Source: Sanderia malayensis (lineage: Eukaryota; Cnidaria; Scyphozoa; Semaeostomeae; Pelagiidae). From it: a stretch of DNA of 64,000 nucleotides. The stretch is from the NCBI GenBank assembly GCA_013076295.1, contig RQOL01000906.1, positions 558,001 to 622,000 on the forward strand. Reading direction: 5' to 3'. Made by a program: the position numbers and the translations under genes. This document shows positions 32,202 to 44,346 of this stretch, piece by piece; the stretch's first letter is position 1; each line of letters opens with the position of its first letter. The notes below the pieces were generated by a model, which was not told the origin of the DNA, did no database searches, and saw only the letters and a program-made list of their open reading frames with translations.

Positions 32202-34814
32202 TTATATCTTGTCACAGAATTCAATAACGGCATAATTTCCACCAACCATCCACCTACTATCTTTAGCAGCAGTTTCCTCCGCCTTTCCAGGTGCTAGTCC
32301 GACAACCAGATCAGCCTTTAGAGTTCTCAGCACGCAAAGGGGGGCAGGACAGAAGCCCCACAATGCTTTAGAGAAGGCAGTCGTAAATGGCCAATCACGA
32401 TCGCCGATTAACTTTCGATAATTCAGGTCACCCTTGAAAATGACAAGTTGAGATTTCGCCAGATCTTCGTACAAATCGGGTGATTTTTTAGCCATGTCTG
32501 CGTAATCGTTTGAATATGTCCAATAAGGATGTTCTCTAATGACAAACGAACCCTCTTTAAGACGATTGGCCCATCGTTGTCCCAGCTCTGCTGTGACACT
32601 GTCTTCAGACTTCTTGCACTGTTCGATGGTCCAGAGAAAGTCCCTCTTTGTCGTGTCGGACACAAACCATGGCGTGTTCTTCACGTGGAAGTTCACTGTA
32701 TCAAACAGTTTCTTGTCCAGCAGGAATTCAGCGAGACACAGGTCTGAGTAAAGTTCAAAGCCAGCGTTGTCCAAAACAAAGTCCAGCCTTGCGTGTCCGT
32801 GTGCACGTGACTCGGCAACGAGTATCTGTGCCCAGACCTTTTCCGTTTCGTTTGCCAAGATGTGAGCCAACAGGTTCTTGAGCTGGGAGCTTTCCTGCAA
32901 TTGGTGCGTGACTTGATGACCGGCAGACAGTGATAAATCACACTTGTTGCCCCAAAGGCAATACTACAAATGCAACGATAAGCAAGTTAGCAATCTGTGT
33001 GCAAAAAAGAGCAAAATTCCTGAAGTTTTGGAAACTTATCTGTAAATACATGACAAGTATTACACGTTCAACTGTATGCTAAAACGTATCATCAACACAC
33101 AAACCTCAAATAACATCTCAAAATCTAATCTAAGTTGTTCGCGATCTTTGATTGCTTCTTCCACAGATGGCGGCTGAGATTTTGAAAACTGAATAACGTA
33201 ATGAGCTAAAGTTGCCATCGGACCTTTTGAAGAATAAAATGCATTTTCTTTCTGCTCAGCAAATGGATCAAAATCTTTATGAAATTGACTAGAAAAGAAT
33301 TTTCAAAACTGCACACACAAGTTTCATCTTTATGAAGACATTTGAGCAGCTCTAATGAAAGAAGTGGGGTGCTATCAATCCAAACGAAAAATTACAGTTC
33401 TGGCAACATAAAAAGAGGCTTTGTTGTAGTTCTGGTGTGCACTGATTTGCAATATTTTGAGAAATGTGTATGAAATTTCACAGACATTCATCTGAGCTTG
33501 GCAAGAATTTTAACATTCACACAGAAGCAAGAAATGTAAATATCATACCTGAGTTGTAAAGCCTCAAAAATCCGTCTGTAAAAATAACACTCAACAGTGA
33601 GCCATGGAACATTGAACCAAGCAGGCTGAACTCCATCTGGTACTAATTGTTTCAAATTGCTTATGCACGCATTCCAAATCTCTGTATCAGAATACGAGTC
33701 TGTCACTTGAAGAATTGGCTTATTTGTTTGCATTTCATTCTTCATTTTAGACAACTTATTCACTATTTCCTTGCAATCAACAGCTTTCTCCTAAAACATT
33801 ATAACATTACGGTTCAGCATGCAAGACAAATTATAATTTCTATTTGCAAAAATGGTCTGAAAGATCTCAGGTCTGTAATAAAAGAAATAAAAGATTTTCC
33901 TTTGAGATGGGGCTACAAGGAGAATGGGGTTATAGTTAGGAAATTAGAGTGCGCAAAAGTTTAAATCTATTAAGTGTAATAATTTATTTATGCTTTAACA
34001 TAATTTATGCTTTGTATAAACTCAAAGCATAAATTATGTGGTCAACACTCAACAGAATGTCTTCAAAGGCTGAGTCCAGGCATTGCATGGCAAATAATTG
34101 ACTTCAATGTCATACCTCACTTCCATTGCTATGATGCTTAAGAGCAAGTCTAGAGAAAACATCAACAACTTTTGTGAGGATCTCTGGCATTCGATCTTTT
34201 ATAGTCACAAATGCAAATGACCTGTGCAAGAAAAAGCATCTAATTGATTACACAATTATATGTTAATTATACATCGACTATGTCACAATGTAATTAATAC
34301 CATTAATACATAATGTAAAATAATGAGTGCATGAGCTACACGCTTAACAATATTCTGTATGAAAACATCACGACAAACTAACGGATAACGTGTTGAAATA
34401 ACAGGTCGTCCTTTGACACACCCACCACAGTTTTAGATCACTTCACTGCGGTGGGGAAAAATTGAATTTATCAAAATCATGGTTCTATTAAATGGAGCTT
34501 TGCCCATTTACTTTTAACTGCAGAAATAAGATACATGCTTGTTTGAAACGCAACTGTAACGCATTGAAATGAAGGACAAATACAAATGCAGATCAGAGTA
34601 GCTTCCGAACTGTGGTGAGTTTACCTGGCCTACGCTAGTTAGATAATGGAGCTTAGTATATACTCTAAACTATATACTCAATTAAGTGAAAGTCAACAGA
34701 CGCTAAGATAAATCGTAGATAAGTCGCATTATGCAGTACGAGCTGGATAATAAAACAGAGTCCTTACTTTTCATCTTGTCCAGATAGAGATACGGGCCTT
34801 TCGTCTGCCATCAT
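32202..34814 (-). CDS. ARMT1: Damage-control phosphatase ARMT1 (DUF89)
   Basis: Metal-dependent sugar-phosphate phosphatase of the DUF89 family, also described as an acidic-residue methyltransferase; cytosolic. Five minus-strand exons, 34814-34768, 34221-34116, 33790-33549, 33288-33105 and 32963-32202, total 1341 nt, 446 residues, frame closed. Family landmarks: SLSGQDEK then FAFVTIKDRMPEILTKVVD at the N-terminus, WFNVPWLTVECYFYRRI, LWGNKCDLSLSAG, then VLDNAGFELYSDL and FKGDLNYRKLIGDRDWPF, the Asp/Asn-rich active-site segments of DUF89. The end NYAVIEFCDKI is as expected. Length is close to vertebrate ARMT1. Met 1 or Met 2 (MMADERP) could be the start. Confidence 0.95.
33998..34039. repeat. 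17 bp-stem inverted repeat in an ARMT1 intron
   Basis: ACATAATTTATGCTTTG (33998-34014) and its exact reverse complement (34023-34039) are separated by 8 bases. AT-rich; may be a small element relic. Confidence 0.75.
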
Positions 34815-35292
34815 GAAGTTCGGACACGTTGTTGTCCTCAACAAATTCGTCGACACGACACGACAGACTCAAAGGGCGTCTCCTCCCAACAACGTGGCAG
34901 CCAACACACATTCAATGCACTATTATATTCTTTTGACTGTGCAATGCAAACAAATGACTCTATACTTTGGGTTTGCGTTGGCAAAAGGCAAAGAACTGTT
35001 GCTTGGAGAAACGCACTTAAGCTTTGGGAAATGCAAATGCGTCGAGTGTTAAGTTAATTTCAACGTGGAAACTGAAAACATGTAATAAATAATTCCATAG
35101 GTATCATATTCGCTTCTTTTTAATACAACACGTAGCGTGAGAAAATTTGGACAAATGGTGAAGAAACAACAAAAGCAAAAAATCCAAAACTAATATCATC
35201 ATTTACTGACTTCAAGCAACATTGATCAAAGCCTGCTGAAGTACTTCAAAAGTTTCTCTACTTCTTCGCACAGCCCGGGGAAAACTGCTTAC

Positions 35293-38200
35293 TCACAACT
35301 GTTGCCCTTTCTTGTTCTTTTTGCCAGCTTTTGCAAACACAGAAGCGTCCAACTGATCAATAGGCGTATCTTTAAGAAGAAACAGTCTTTGTGCTCGCTG
35401 TTGCAAAGTTCCTCCGCATTTCAAGCCGTGTCTTATTAGCTCGTTTTTCAATTTCTCAAGTCCAAAAGCTTCCAGCTCCTCCGCGCTGGACAATGCATGC
35501 AAATCGATCGAGTCATTCTAAAAGAAACAGAAAACGCAATCTAGACTGCAGTACAAGCGACTAAAAGTCTCTTTCTTAATTTTACATAAATGCCCAATGC
35601 CCAAAAGTGGGAAAATATTGCAACCAAACGGATATGTTGCAATCAAACGGTATGCTGTTAAAGCTAATGTCATAATGCTACGACAACCCAAAATAAAGTA
35701 GATTTTTATATCAACAGAAAAAAGGCGAATTCCAAAAATTTCCTGATTGCGTCGACTTATCGACGTTCGATTAAGATGCAGATAAATGAAACTTCTCTCT
35801 TTCCAGATCCAATATTGGTTCAACTTACATCATTCTCTGCTTGGGTGACGCCAGCTTTCTTATCGTCATCGTTTGAGCAAGAGGCCCCCTCATCTTCTGG
35901 ATTATCTTTTTTTTCTTCTGTGCTTTTCCTCGTCTGCTCTTCACCAAGCTCGGCAATATTCTGTGATTCCTGCTTACTTGACAAGCCGTCAGTAATTTTC
36001 CCAGCAATTTCTGCTCCCGCTTCAACCTTAACCGGTGATTGCTCCTCCGCTGTTCCAATTTTTGCACAAGTAACATCGCATGATTTGGATTGTTCAACTG
36101 GACTTGCAAGGATTTCCACAGAAATTCTTTCATCCTCAACAGATTCGTGTTCGCCTTCACTGCTCGACAAGTCCTCCTCAAATTCATGGATATCAAGCCT
36201 GCAAAACAATAACAATACACTCATCAACAACTGTGCACATGGATACAATGCAATGGCGTAGATAGGAAATTTTATAAGGGGGGCGAGAAATTCAGATTTT
36301 CCAACAAAAATTTAATAAGCATTTTTGTTCCTTCAAGACTATGAATATAAGATAAGGAAATTAGCTAGAACTGAGCGTAAACAGAAGAAATTTATTTTCC
36401 GACAAGATCAGAAATTTTACGACAAAACGGCAGTTTAACTTTACAGGGGGTTTTTCGCCCCCTGACCCCCCTCAATCTACGCAACTGATACAATGGAGCC
36501 TCTATACAACGAACACCTCTGAAAACAGGACAAATATTCTTGTTCCAAAATTGGCCATCTACTTGCAAAAGCAAACTCTATACAACGTATACGTCTCTAC
36601 AACGTACAAAACATTGCTTCCAATGGTGTCCGTTATATGGAGGCCCCACTGCATAACAATGGATTTGTTATAAATTGTAACATGGTAAATAGTTTTAAAT
36701 GAATGATGCAGCATACCACGCCCTCCGCTTTTTTGCTGCTGAAACTTTCTCCTGCTTTCCTAAATGCTCTCTTTTCCGTTGCGATGAAGTTTCCATCTGA
36801 TCACCTGTTGTTTTCTGAAGACCTAAAATTGTTAAACCATGATATAGTTGTCATGATATCAACACTCAAACTACAGTTTGTTGCAGCTCATGATAACAAT
36901 GTTAGCAGCAAAAATAGTGCATAAGCTGTGTTAATGTGCATAAGCATAAGAACATAAGCTGTACATACCTTGTCTTAATGCATCGCTTACTTTTTCAGCA
37001 GTTTCTTTAACTTCGTTAATATATGAGGAATCTTTCAGCATGTGCCGTGGGGGGTTTAGAATTCTCTCAAGTTTTTCTTTCTTTTTCTTGGCCTTTTCTT
37101 CTTCATTTTTTTTCTCTTTTTCCAGCCATTCACCTATTCTAAAAGAGAATCATAACCTTATCAGGTTACATCCAACAACAGTATGAGTGAAAAATCGTTG
37201 CTGGTAAACCATCCAGCTCCAAATTGACTTTGAAAATCATGTCCAGATAACATGAAAAGTAGTAACTCAATACAACCTTACAATTGTCAATTCACTCACT
37301 TTGAAAAAAAAATAAAAATTAAAAAAATAATAATAAAATTTCACTCACTTTGATGTCAACTAACATATCATGACATGTCACAACATGTCATAGGGCTAAT
37401 GCATTAAAGTTGGGGTTAATCTTAAAGCCTAAGTCCATTAAAAAGTGGTGTAAATTGCATGTGAAATGGGCTGAGTTGGCTGTGGGACAACTTAGATGAG
37501 TAGCGAACTTGTAACAGGACGAGTTGGTAGGATAGTGGGCAAGTTCATCCAAAATAAAATTATCAATAGATTTTTCAAGTAAGTGATGGAAATAAATTTG
37601 TACTTTTTTTCATTATTAACATCTCTCATTCTTCTTCCACTGAGATCTCTACAAGCTTCTCTGTTAGTTGTTTTTTCAATTTGTGCACCCATAGCACGTA
37701 ACATAGAACCAAAGCCACCCTTTCCTCCTGCCAATCTGCAATTGCATTGCACAATTGACAGTTCATCTTTGAGTTGAGAATCCTCATCCAAACATTTGCC
37801 ATTGTATGTGAGATACAAAGACTCTTCATCGATCCCCTGAGATGGAAGAAACAAAATGGTGATAATGAAACTATTACGAGCATAAATTGCACAAGGAAAA
37901 CAGGCTAAACAAGCCAGACAAAAATAAGCTGGCCTTTCAAGAATAACACTTCTTTCCATTAAAACTACATGATCAATTGATATAAGAGTTAGACTAGAAC
38001 GAATAATAAAATATTGTTAACTATTGATTATTGACTGTTGAAAAGATAACATCCAGTGACGAGATAATTGATTGTTAACGAGACAACAACCAGCTTTCGA
38101 TTTACTATTGAGCAATGGATGGTGTGAACAAAAGGAGCTAAATTAAGTCTTGGTTTTATGTTCATGTTAGTACAACCCTGCATTCCGGCATTAAATATGC

Positions 38201-38334
38201 AGAAAAAGAGAAAAAATAATTAATTAAATTACCAAAAGACGTGATGCAGATTTTCTTAGTGAATCCGTGTCTACATTGCATTTGTCAAAGCTAAAACAAG
38301 TCTTTCCCCAAACAAACAAAATTTGCTCAGCCAT
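35293..38334 (-). CDS. SDE2: SDE2 homologue (ubiquitin-like precursor, splicing/replication factor)
   Basis: Nuclear protein known in yeast and human for splicing and replication-stress roles after removal of its N-terminal ubiquitin-like domain. Six minus-strand exons: 38334-38233, 37836-37604, 37138-36969, 36822-36717, 36198-35829 and 35517-35293, 401 residues in frame. Exons 1-2 encode the ubiquitin-like fold ([16 protein letters not shown]...[13 protein letters not shown]), with the GGKGG cleavage site intact. The strongly conserved [19 protein letters not shown] follows. Next are a Lys/Glu-rich coiled segment, a Glu/Ser-rich acidic exon and a C-terminal SAP-like helix pair ([19 protein letters not shown]). 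It is divergent from the torsin-like gene, ATG to ATG 224 bp. Confidence 0.95.
36250..36484. repeat. Small inverted-repeat element (GGCGTAGATA ends)
   Basis: ATGGCGTAGATA near the left and ATCTACGCAACT near the right are inverted. GGGGGGCGAGAAA and TTTTTCGCCCCCTG lie just inside them. No ORF. In an SDE2 intron. Confidence 0.5.
36491..36651. mobile_element. Tigger-like MITE, 161 bp
   Basis: The left CAATGGAGCCTCTATACAAC and the right end (reverse complement CAGTGGGGCCTCCATATAAC) are matching termini, with TA immediately before the left end. It is similar in design to the 55131-56289 element. Lies in an SDE2 intron. Confidence 0.65.
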
Positions 38335-38558
38335 TTTGTGAGGAGGAATAAGAAGGATGTCTTTTGGTGCATGTTATTAATTATCTGCGAAGAAACAGAC
38401 TGTGAAGTGAAAAGGTGGGCGGTAAAACTAAACTTGTAATGGTTGTAACGATAAAGAAAGTTAGAGTCTGTCTCGAAGAAATTATAATAATAAATGTAAA
38501 TCGGGAACAGGCCAGACCGAGTTGAGAGATTTTCAAACTTGGAAAGCTGGCAGAGGAT
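38335..38558. promoter_or_regulatory. Shared divergent promoter region, SDE2 / torsin-like
   Basis: Only 224 bp separate the two start codons on opposite strands, so both genes most likely use one bidirectional promoter. No TATA box stands out. UTR lengths are unknown. Confidence 0.55.
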
Positions 38559-39947
38559 ATGCTTAGAATGAAGAGAAATGCATCACCATCGGCTGATGGA
38601 CGTTTGACCAACTTTAGCAGTTTTGAAATTAAGGAAAATGTTGTAGAGCCTGGTAAGTTTAAAACTGTGAAAGCTCAAAGAAGTGAGTGTAACGTCACAG
38701 CCAAAGAGATCGATGGTGAAATTTATTTATGTAAAAAATATACAGAATATTCTATTGCAACGTATGAGAGGTTAATTAAATTACAAAAGCATTCGGAAGA
38801 TCCCAGGGTGTTTTCGTTAAGACCTCAAAGAAATCTTTTTCCTATTGACTGCGCTACAAAATCAAAAGGTGCTGACATTGACGATCGTTGTGAATTTGAT
38901 ACTGCACTGCCATCAACTTCAACTGAAATCCACGATGTTTTAAAATCCGCCGACACAAAATCAAATGGCAAACCAAATAATACCCCAAGTTATTGGTTTT
39001 TTCTTTCCTATTTTCTCTTCATTCCAAGAATGCTATTGAATCATTTGAAAACTGCTTCTTTATCAACATGGCTTCTGTTAGCTGGATGTGTTATAGCACT
39101 GTGTTGTACCTCATCACATTTATACAAACCAAGGACATTTGCATATAAAAATATGGATATGATTATATACAGAGAAATGTTAGATTTGCTAGAAGAGAGA
39201 GTATTTGGACAGCATATGGTAACAAATTTGTTACCTGTTGATTATAGCATTTCCGTAGCAGACCCTGCAGTTAAGATTTCATTTTTTCTTTTTATTGGAT
39301 CATCTGGAACTGGTAAATCATTAACAAGTCATATACTTAAAGAAGATTTGAAACATAAAGGCTTTATTGTTTTTGAAAGACAGCTTACAGGAAATCGGGT
39401 GCCAAATTTAGTTGACGTATGTCAGATGCTGTCCAATGGTGATTCTTCACAAAAAATTGTGTTAATATTGGAAGATGTTGATCAGCTTTCATTTATTGGT
39501 CAAAGAAATTTTACTGAAGTGATAGCACAAGCTTGTTCAGCATTTAGAAAAGTCATATTTCTGGTTACTTCTACAGTGTTTTCATTTGAAATTCAAGACT
39601 TTGTGCAGAAGAATTATATGTTGGGTAAAAATAGAGAGGACATGAAATATGAGGACCTCATTCTTTCGTTGGCAAATACATCTGTTAACTTGACAAATCT
39701 TGGTGAAATCCATGCGCACAACCTTGTAAAATACTCAGTATTTCCTTTTCTTCCTTTGGAAATGAAACATGTTAGAATGTGCCTCAAAATGGAACTTATA
39801 AGACGCAAGGTGTCAAAAGAACACTGGAATAAATTTATCATCAAGTCTATTGAACTTATGTATTATACTAATCATAACGGAATGTATTTGTCAGAATCGG
39901 GGTGTAAGCTAGCCAAGTCAAGACTTGATTATGTTTTAAACCAATAA
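38559..39947 (+). CDS. Torsin-family AAA+ ATPase, torsin-4A-like, single exon
   Basis: 462 residues in one uninterrupted ORF. An N-terminal soluble region is followed by a hydrophobic membrane segment at about residues 169-186 (STWLLLAGCVIALCC). The torsin AAA+ fold comes next: Walker A GSSGTGKS at 247-254, Walker B-like VLILEDVD at 301-308 and a sensor-like strand VIFLVTS. The pre-AAA EERVFGQH motif is typical of torsins. Single membrane anchor plus torsin core matches TOR4A/TOR family proteins of the ER and nuclear envelope. Which torsin it is remains uncertain. It shares a promoter region with SDE2 and converges on the GPI-type gene copy A. Lack of introns, unlike its neighbours, may mean an ancient retrocopy. 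The start Met is the first in frame; a second Met is at codon 4. Confidence 0.85.
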   Translation: MLRMKRNASPSADGRLTNFSSFEIKENVVEPGKFKTVKAQRSECNVTAKEIDGEIYLCKKYTEYSIATYERLIKLQKHSEDPRVFSLRPQRNLFPIDCATKSKGADIDDRCEFDTALPSTSTEIHDVLKSADTKSNGKPNNTPSYWFFLSYFLFIPRMLLNHLKTASLSTWLLLAGCVIALCCTSSHLYKPRTFAYKNMDMIIYREMLDLLEERVFGQHMVTNLLPVDYSISVADPAVKISFFLFIGSSGTGKSLTSHILKEDLKHKGFIVFERQLTGNRVPNLVDVCQMLSNGDSSQKIVLILEDVDQLSFIGQRNFTEVIAQACSAFRKVIFLVTSTVFSFEIQDFVQKNYMLGKNREDMKYEDLILSLANTSVNLTNLGEIHAHNLVKYSVFPFLPLEMKHVRMCLKMELIRRKVSKEHWNKFIIKSIELMYYTNHNGMYLSESGCKLAKSRLDYVLNQ

Positions 39948-40049
39948 AATCAGAAAATGTTTATGAATGCATGTAATTTGTTATTTCTTTATCAGATTTG
40001 ATGGCGTTAGTTTTACACATACAAATTAAATGAGAATGTAGTGAAATAT

Positions 40050-40066
40050 CTTTATTGACAAATAAA
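40050..40066. other. Facing polyadenylation signals
   Basis: TTTATT at 40051-40056 (AATAAA on the minus strand, for GPI copy A) and AATAAA at 40061-40066 (for the torsin-like gene) lie 4 bp apart between the two convergent genes. Their 3' UTRs probably overlap. Confidence 0.5.
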
Positions 40067-40176
40067 GCAAACCGTCAGATAATAATTGAACTGATATAAA
40101 AAGATAAAATGAAAAGTTATTTGTTAGTCAAGCATTAGTGTACTATGTAAGTGTTTGTTTTTCCTTGTGAAGAATA

Positions 40177-41653
40177 TTAGAGGAAAAGTTTCATGGAGAC
40201 AAGAAGAACAAGGAAGCAGACCAATCCAACAGGACCCTTGTCAAAAGACTGTGCTCCAGATGGGGTTGTAAGGACTGGAGGTTGGGATGTGGTAGAAGCA
40301 GAGGACATGTCAAGGGTTGGGTCATAAAAAGCGCTGCTATTAAATCTTGGGAATCTGAATGTGAACGTGGTCTTTGAACCTTTTGTTTCCATTTTCGGAA
40401 ATCCTGATTCCATTGCCTCCCAAACACCATCCTTTTTTACCTGAAAGAATAAGAGTATTAAGATTAAGAGTATTCAATGGTGGATAATGCTAAAATAAAA
40501 CTTACTACACGTTTTTTTTATAAGAAACCACTTTATAAGAAACCTACTAGTAGAATTTGTGCTAAATTACAATAGATTCTTTTGTTCTATTGTTTTCCTT
40601 AACAATAGAAAACAATAGAAAATTTAAGAAACTTTTACTAGTAGGGCTTGAGCTAGGTTTCTTATAAAATAAAAAACGTATATACTAAAAATAGATACCT
40701 GGCCAGAGAGAGTACAGTCTGCTCCACCGATGTCAAAGGTCTTCATTTTGCTTCCTTTGCCTCTCTTTTTTGATTTTTCTTTTGGTGCTCCACTTCCTTT
40801 TCCTTTGATCTCGATTGCCAGGTCAATTTTGTCTCCAACCTCATTCGTTTGACCCTTCTTGCAGCTTACACCATCAGCACCACCACAAAATGTCCAGCTT
40901 GCAAACCAGATGTCGAATTTAACAGTGCCATTTTGAACTGTGATCTCTTCGTCATTGGCAGTAGTTATGTTTCCACCATCTTTGAAAATGTAAATATTAA
41001 CCGTGAGGTTGCCGTCGGGACCCGCAATTTTCGATGTGAATTGTATCTGGCGAACGCGTAGCCCTTGATATGTGTCATTAAGGCCTTGGGTCTTGAAAGT
41101 GAACTCTTGACTGGCGAATGTCTGTAGGGAATGCTTTTTGTTGCCAGATGTGCCAACAGCACTGTTTGATGCATCAAGTTCTTTGATGGCGTCAAAAGTA
41201 ATCATGGCATTGTTTCCTCCTTCTGTAAAAATACGGGCATTTTTCTGATAAATATGTCCTTTTAATCTTATGTTACTTATTGAAAGCATTGGTTAAAGCA
41301 ATTGAAGTCACATATTTGCATTATATCAATCTCAAGATTCATGGTTGCTGAAAATCTTGAAAATCTTGCGTCCGCAACTCAGCAACGCAGTCTCCCATCG
41401 TAAAATTTTTCAGCCAAATGCAGAAAGTCAAAATCGGGCGTGGCGTTAATGGTATTAAAAAGCTATAACAAAATTGAGTAAGGTTGTTTGTTTTTTCTTA
41501 TATCGTTTACTTACTCTTGTTCTTTATAGAAATTTTTCCAGACTGACCAAGTACCTTTACATTGATGTCGCCTTCGTTGAGTTCTTTATCAGCAGCAAAA
41601 CTCGACGAATTGATCGCTGCAATAAGAAAACAGGCAAGCAACAATTTAGCCAT
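40177..41653 (-). CDS. Secreted, probably GPI-anchored protein, family copy A
   Basis: I do not recognise the family. Three minus-strand exons, 41653-41515, 41222-40699 and 40440-40177, give 308 residues in frame. Exon 1 is a clear signal peptide (MAKLLLACFLIAAINSSSFA) plus a short acidic segment. Exon 2 is a beta-rich domain with ITFDAIKELDAS, QEFTFKTQGLND and an N-glycosylation site in NLTVNIYIF. It also has a Lys/Arg-rich stretch (KSKKRGKGSK) just before GGADCTLSGQ. Exon 3 has FTFRFPRF, FYDPTLD and a hydrophobic tail (GLVCFLVLLVSMKLFL) with small residues upstream, as for GPI attachment. Cys residues are few and could form disulfides. Copies B and C follow in the same orientation. Intron 2 carries an ATAAGAAACC inverted-repeat element. 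Confidence 0.8.
40509..40679. mobile_element. Inverted-repeat MITE, ATAAGRAACC family (copy 1)
   Basis: ACGTTTTTTTTATAAGAAACC at the left and GGTTTCTTATAAAATAAAAAACGT at the right are inverted copies. About 170 bp, non-coding, in intron 2 of GPI copy A. Related to 53044-53465. Confidence 0.65.
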
Positions 41654-42804
41654 GACGACTTTGCTGTTTTAAAATGGTTGAATGAATATGTTGCTGTGAA
41701 TGTGAGTGATGTGTTGCGTCCTGTTCTGTATCAATAAAAACAAGTCTTGACTGGCAAGTATTCCTTAGAACTCATCAGTATTTAACATAAACAAAACTAT
41801 GACTCATCACATTTGAATTTAGACATTTGAATAGCAATCCAACTTCTGCATTGGTTGGTCAGATGAGGCGCATCCCATCTTTCAGGAGAACAATATCCTT
41901 TCACAAATTAAGTTATCCGGTATACAGTTCGCCTGTTTCCATAGCATTTATTTGCTTAAATGCAATTATCTACCTCGAATCATGTAATTCATGCATTCTT
42001 TACAAGAAACTGACGTAGGTACTCTTTGGAGCAGGTGAAATATAAGAACCCACCCGTTCCCGTTCTGCTGATCACTCTCTAACTTAAAAAAGTGCGGCAA
42101 TGTTGTTTCACTTGATGGGAGAATGGAAGCACTACAATGGGTGGTGTTGGCGTGTGAAACGGATCTCTTGATAGAAACTCCTCGAGCAGTTTCGGCTTCA
42201 TTAATCCCGAAAAATTATACCATTTCTAAACACGAAAGGAAATTAATCAGAGAATTTGAAGGAAGCTGGGCTTCTAATCATGCGAAGTTGTCGGAATTTT
42301 TGCCCAAACTAAGGAGTCCGAAATGTTTGGACGCCTCAGTGGGCGTCTTTGGTAGAGGGCTATTTTAGTTATGACAATATGGATGTGGGGTTGAAACTAT
42401 TCTGCTAGGTGTTCAGTCATAAAAAGCAGATCTTTGGCATCATAATTTATTAGAAGTAAGGTGCTTAATAAGCACTGGAACATGTATATTACTAAGAAGT
42501 CAATAATATCGTAAATTTTGCTTTTCCTTGTCTCATTAGGTATTTCATATGAATTAATAAACAAAACATTAATTACACAAAAAAGGGAGATGTGAATGTG
42601 TAACTCCAAAAAACTCTTCTGCTTAAAAAATAGGGATGCCCCTACTTGGACGAATCCAAATTGGATCCATTCCCATGTAAGCATGGCGTAAATGTGTATA
42701 TCAACTTAAATAAAACAAATAAAAGGAAATGTAAGCAACATATTAATCAGCCAGCAAGTCAAGTGTTAATGTCGTACTAGAGTTGTCCTTTGCTGTGCAG
42801 CCTG
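41654..42804. other. Spacer between GPI copies A and B
   Basis: No gene recognised. An 81-residue plus-strand ORF (42123-42368) has no visible motif and is probably chance. Confidence 0.5.
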
Positions 42805-44346
42805 TTAAGCCAGAAGCTTCATGATGGCAAACAGAATGGAGAAAAAAACCAATCCAGCATGACCTTTGTTAAAAGACAATGCACCAGATGGAGGGGTGGA
42901 GGACAAGTCCAAGGTTGGATCATAAAAAGCGCTGCTGCTGAATTTTGGAAATCTGAATGTGAACGTGGTCTTGGAACCCTTTGTTTCCATTTTCGGAAAG
43001 CCTGATTCCATTGCCTCCCAAACACCATCCTTTTTTACCTGAAAGAATAAGAGTATTAAGATTAAGAGTATTCTATGGTGGATAATGCTCAAATAAAACT
43101 TATATTGGAAATGATGATATCAACATCTGCAAACTAAATATAAATACCTGGCCAGAGAGAGTACAGTCTGCTCCACCGAGGTCAAAGGTCTTCATTCTTC
43201 TACCTTTGCCTCTCTTTTTTGACCTTTCTTTCGGCTTTTGTCCTTTTTTTCCTTTGATTTCGATTGCCAGGTCAATTTTGTTTCCGGTCTCACTCTGCTT
43301 ACATCCTGCACCAGCGGAGCCACAGAATTTCCAATTTCTAATCCAGATGTCGAATTTTACAGTGCCTTTTTGAACTGTGATCTCTTCGTCACTGGCTGTA
43401 GTTATGTTTCCACCATCTTTGAAAATGTAAATATTAACCGTGAGGTTGCCGTCGGAACCAGCAATTTTCGATGTGAATTGTATCTGGCGAACGCGTAGCC
43501 CTTGATATGTGTCATTAAGGCCTTGGGTCTTGAAAGTGAACTCTTGACTGGCGAATGTCTGGAGGTTATGTTTTTTGCTGCCAGTTTTGCCAACATCTTT
43601 ATTTGCAGCATCAAGCTCTTTGATGGCGTCAAATGTAATCATAACATTGTTTCCCTCTATAAAAATACGGTCATATTTCTGATAAATAAGTCATATTACA
43701 GTCGAATAACATGTACGCAAAAATAACCATAATAGCTTTTTGCAGTGTTTTTATATAGATAAATAGATCGATGTATTGCTAACATATTATTCTTTCATAA
43801 CTATTGTTCGCACTATCCATCTGCAAAATCTCATGTTTTGTTGTGACTTGACTGAAAATCTTGGGTCGCAAAAGTTAAAAGGTCAAAAGGCGCAAATCGA
43901 AAAACATTGTGAATTAAATGTGGATAATCATGCACTTATAAACTGATGATGACATCCAACAAATTGTCATATAGCTCTTGACAATATAAATTTGAAGGAA
44001 TTAATATTAATTTCATGACAAACTGCAGACTGGCGGAGAATTCGTCGTTTTTTGTAATTTAGGCCTTCCGCCTTCGCTGTTGTTACCATAGAATTAATTC
44101 CATGGTTGTTACTAACAACAGCACAAAATAGGGTAGGAGTCCCTATTCTGTGCCACCAACAACAAAAAATGGGTGTGGTTGATTTGCTTTGTTTATCGTT
44201 TACTTACTCTTGTTCTTTAAAGCAACTTTGCCAGACTGACCAAGCACTTTTACATTGATGTCGCCTTCGTTGAGTTCTTCATCAGCAGCAAAACTCAACG
44301 AATTGATCGCTGCAATAAGGAAGCAGGCAAGCAACAGTTTAGCCAT
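42805..44346 (-). CDS. Secreted, probably GPI-anchored protein, family copy B
   Basis: Paralogue of copy A with the same three-exon plan: 44346-44208, 43656-43148 and 43038-42805, 293 residues in frame. The signal peptide is MAKLLLACFLIAAINSLSFA, followed by DINVKVLGQSGKVALKNK. The central domain is almost identical to copy A over TQGLNDTYQGLRVRQIQF and GNLTVNIYIFKDGGNITTA. It then diverges around the FCG...GC loop and the Lys-rich stretch (KERSKKRGKGRR). The tail LVFFSILFAIMKLLA suits GPI attachment. Unknown function, extracellular membrane face predicted. Confidence 0.8.

Noticed and set aside
34813..35052. 79-codon plus-strand ORF starting over the ARMT1 start
   Set aside because: No domain or splice context; overlaps the ARMT1 5' region and looks like chance.
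42123..42368. 81-codon plus-strand ORF between GPI copies
   Set aside because: No motif, no paralogue near the other copies; probably chance.
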